DNA of 36,821 nt, taken from positions 1-36,821 of the forward strand of contig JAQWSV010000100.1 of NCBI GenBank assembly GCA_029243005.1. The letters run 5' to 3'. The notes beneath the pieces are model-generated. The model saw only the letters and a list, made by a program, of their open reading frames with translations, searched no databases and was not told the DNA's origin. Every line of letters starts with the position of its first letter. Position 1 is the stretch's first letter. This DNA is from Woeseiaceae bacterium. Lineage in GTDB: Bacteria; Pseudomonadota; Gammaproteobacteria; Steroidobacterales; Woeseiaceae. The position numbers and the translations under genes were made by a program. Shown here one piece after another: positions 36,128-36,821 of the stretch.

Positions 36128-36821
36128 TACTTGTTCCTTCTTGTTTATTTCCAACGACCAGCGCGTCGACGGCAATACTCTGATTCGGCCCAACGATAAC
36201 AGGATTCAGATCGATCTCGGTGAGCGCGCTGCCAAGCGCGTCGGCCATGCTGGAAAATCGCGCTGCCATCTCGCAGAATCCGTCAATATCCGCCGCGGGT
36301 GCACCGCGAACACCGTCTAGCACACCCCTGAATCTTAGCCGATCCAAGAGGCGCCGCGCCCAAGTCGCATCGAACGGTGGCAGGGCGAACTGCACATCAT
36401 GCACCGTCTCGGACAGCACCCCACCCATACCGATAACCACGACGGGTCCGAACTGCGGATCCTGACGTGCACCCAGAATCATTTCTACGCCGGTGTCCGC
36501 CATCGGTGCGATTGTGACTGAAGGCCCCAACCTCTCCGTCATCGCCCGGTAGGCCTCGCTCAATGCGGCCTCATCGGCGATGTCGAGCACGACACCTTGC
36601 GCTTCAGTCTTGTGAGCAATATCGGGCGCTGCCGTTTTCAGCACCAAGGGATAGCCGAGGTGCATCGCCGCCGATAAGACCTCGTCCTTTGAGCCCGCCG
36701 CCACGGCATCGGAGGCAGTTATGCCAAAGTCCTGCAGCATTTGCATGGTCTCGGCCTCACTAACGGAATCGGCAGTCACCAGACGCTCGCGCCAGCGTTC
36801 AGAAGTGTCGCCCGGCCCTTC
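36120..36821 (-). CDS. NDP-forming acyl-CoA synthetase-like protein, ATP-grasp C-terminal part; truncated at right window edge
   Basis: Reading frame stays open to 36821 (EGPGDTSERWRERLVTADSVSEAETMQMLQDFGI...). HLGYPLVLKTAAPDIAHKTEAQGVVLDI, VIGMGGVLSETVHDVQFALPPFD, LTEIDLNPVIV are typical of ACS/Pat-type ATP-grasp domains. Confidence 0.88.
   Translation of the reverse strand, partial: EGPGDTSERWRERLVTADSVSEAETMQMLQDFGITASDAVAAGSKDEVLSAAMHLGYPLVLKTAAPDIAHKTEAQGVVLDIADEAALSEAYRAMTERLGPSVTIAPMADTGVEMILGARQDPQFGPVVVIGMGGVLSETVHDVQFALPPFDATWARRLLDRLRFRGVLDGVRGAPAADIDGFCEMAARFSSMADALGSALTEIDLNPVIVGPNQSIAVDALVVGNKQEGTSNE

Noticed and set aside
1-36821. CRISPR arrays, tRNA/rRNA genes, transposases, prophage or defence genes
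   Set aside because: No spaced direct repeats, no tRNA-like cloverleaf or rRNA-like sequence noticed, and no mobile-element or phage proteins in the ORFs.

Overview
This window looks like a compact, GC-moderate gammaproteobacterial chromosome segment (lineage inferred from gene families and order only). From left to right it holds: a truncated gshA (-); a membrane GGDEF/EAL protein; a small exported protein; mdh; a fadE-type acyl-CoA dehydrogenase; and a complete lower mevalonate pathway cluster. That cluster is HMG-CoA synthase (+), then idi, an HMG-CoA reductase/mevalonate kinase FUSION, phosphomevalonate kinase and diphosphomevalonate decarboxylase (all -), followed by the prenyl diphosphate synthase ispA (+). 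Next come dinB; a gspA/gspB (exeA/exeB) pair; a DAK2-DegV (FakA-FakB-like) fusion; an SRAP/YedK protein; a YadG/YadH-type ABC exporter; nudC; an NRDE protein; a carboxylesterase; an lptM-like lipoprotein; polA; a structured polA-engB intergenic region at the Spot 42/ErsA locus; engB; cytochrome c4; a lipoprotein DsbA with a CNHC active site; an L,D-transpeptidase; and a four-gene minus-strand operon (HDAC-like, crotonase, aldehyde dehydrogenase, NDP-forming acyl-CoA synthetase, the last truncated). The strongest points of interest are the mevalonate cluster with its HMGR-MVK fusion, the DAK2-DegV fusion, the hairpin-rich polA-engB intergenic region as a candidate sRNA, and a frameshifted small ORF between fadE and HMG-CoA synthase. 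I saw no tRNA, rRNA, CRISPR array or mobile element. All calls come from reading the sequence and protein motifs; no searches were run.
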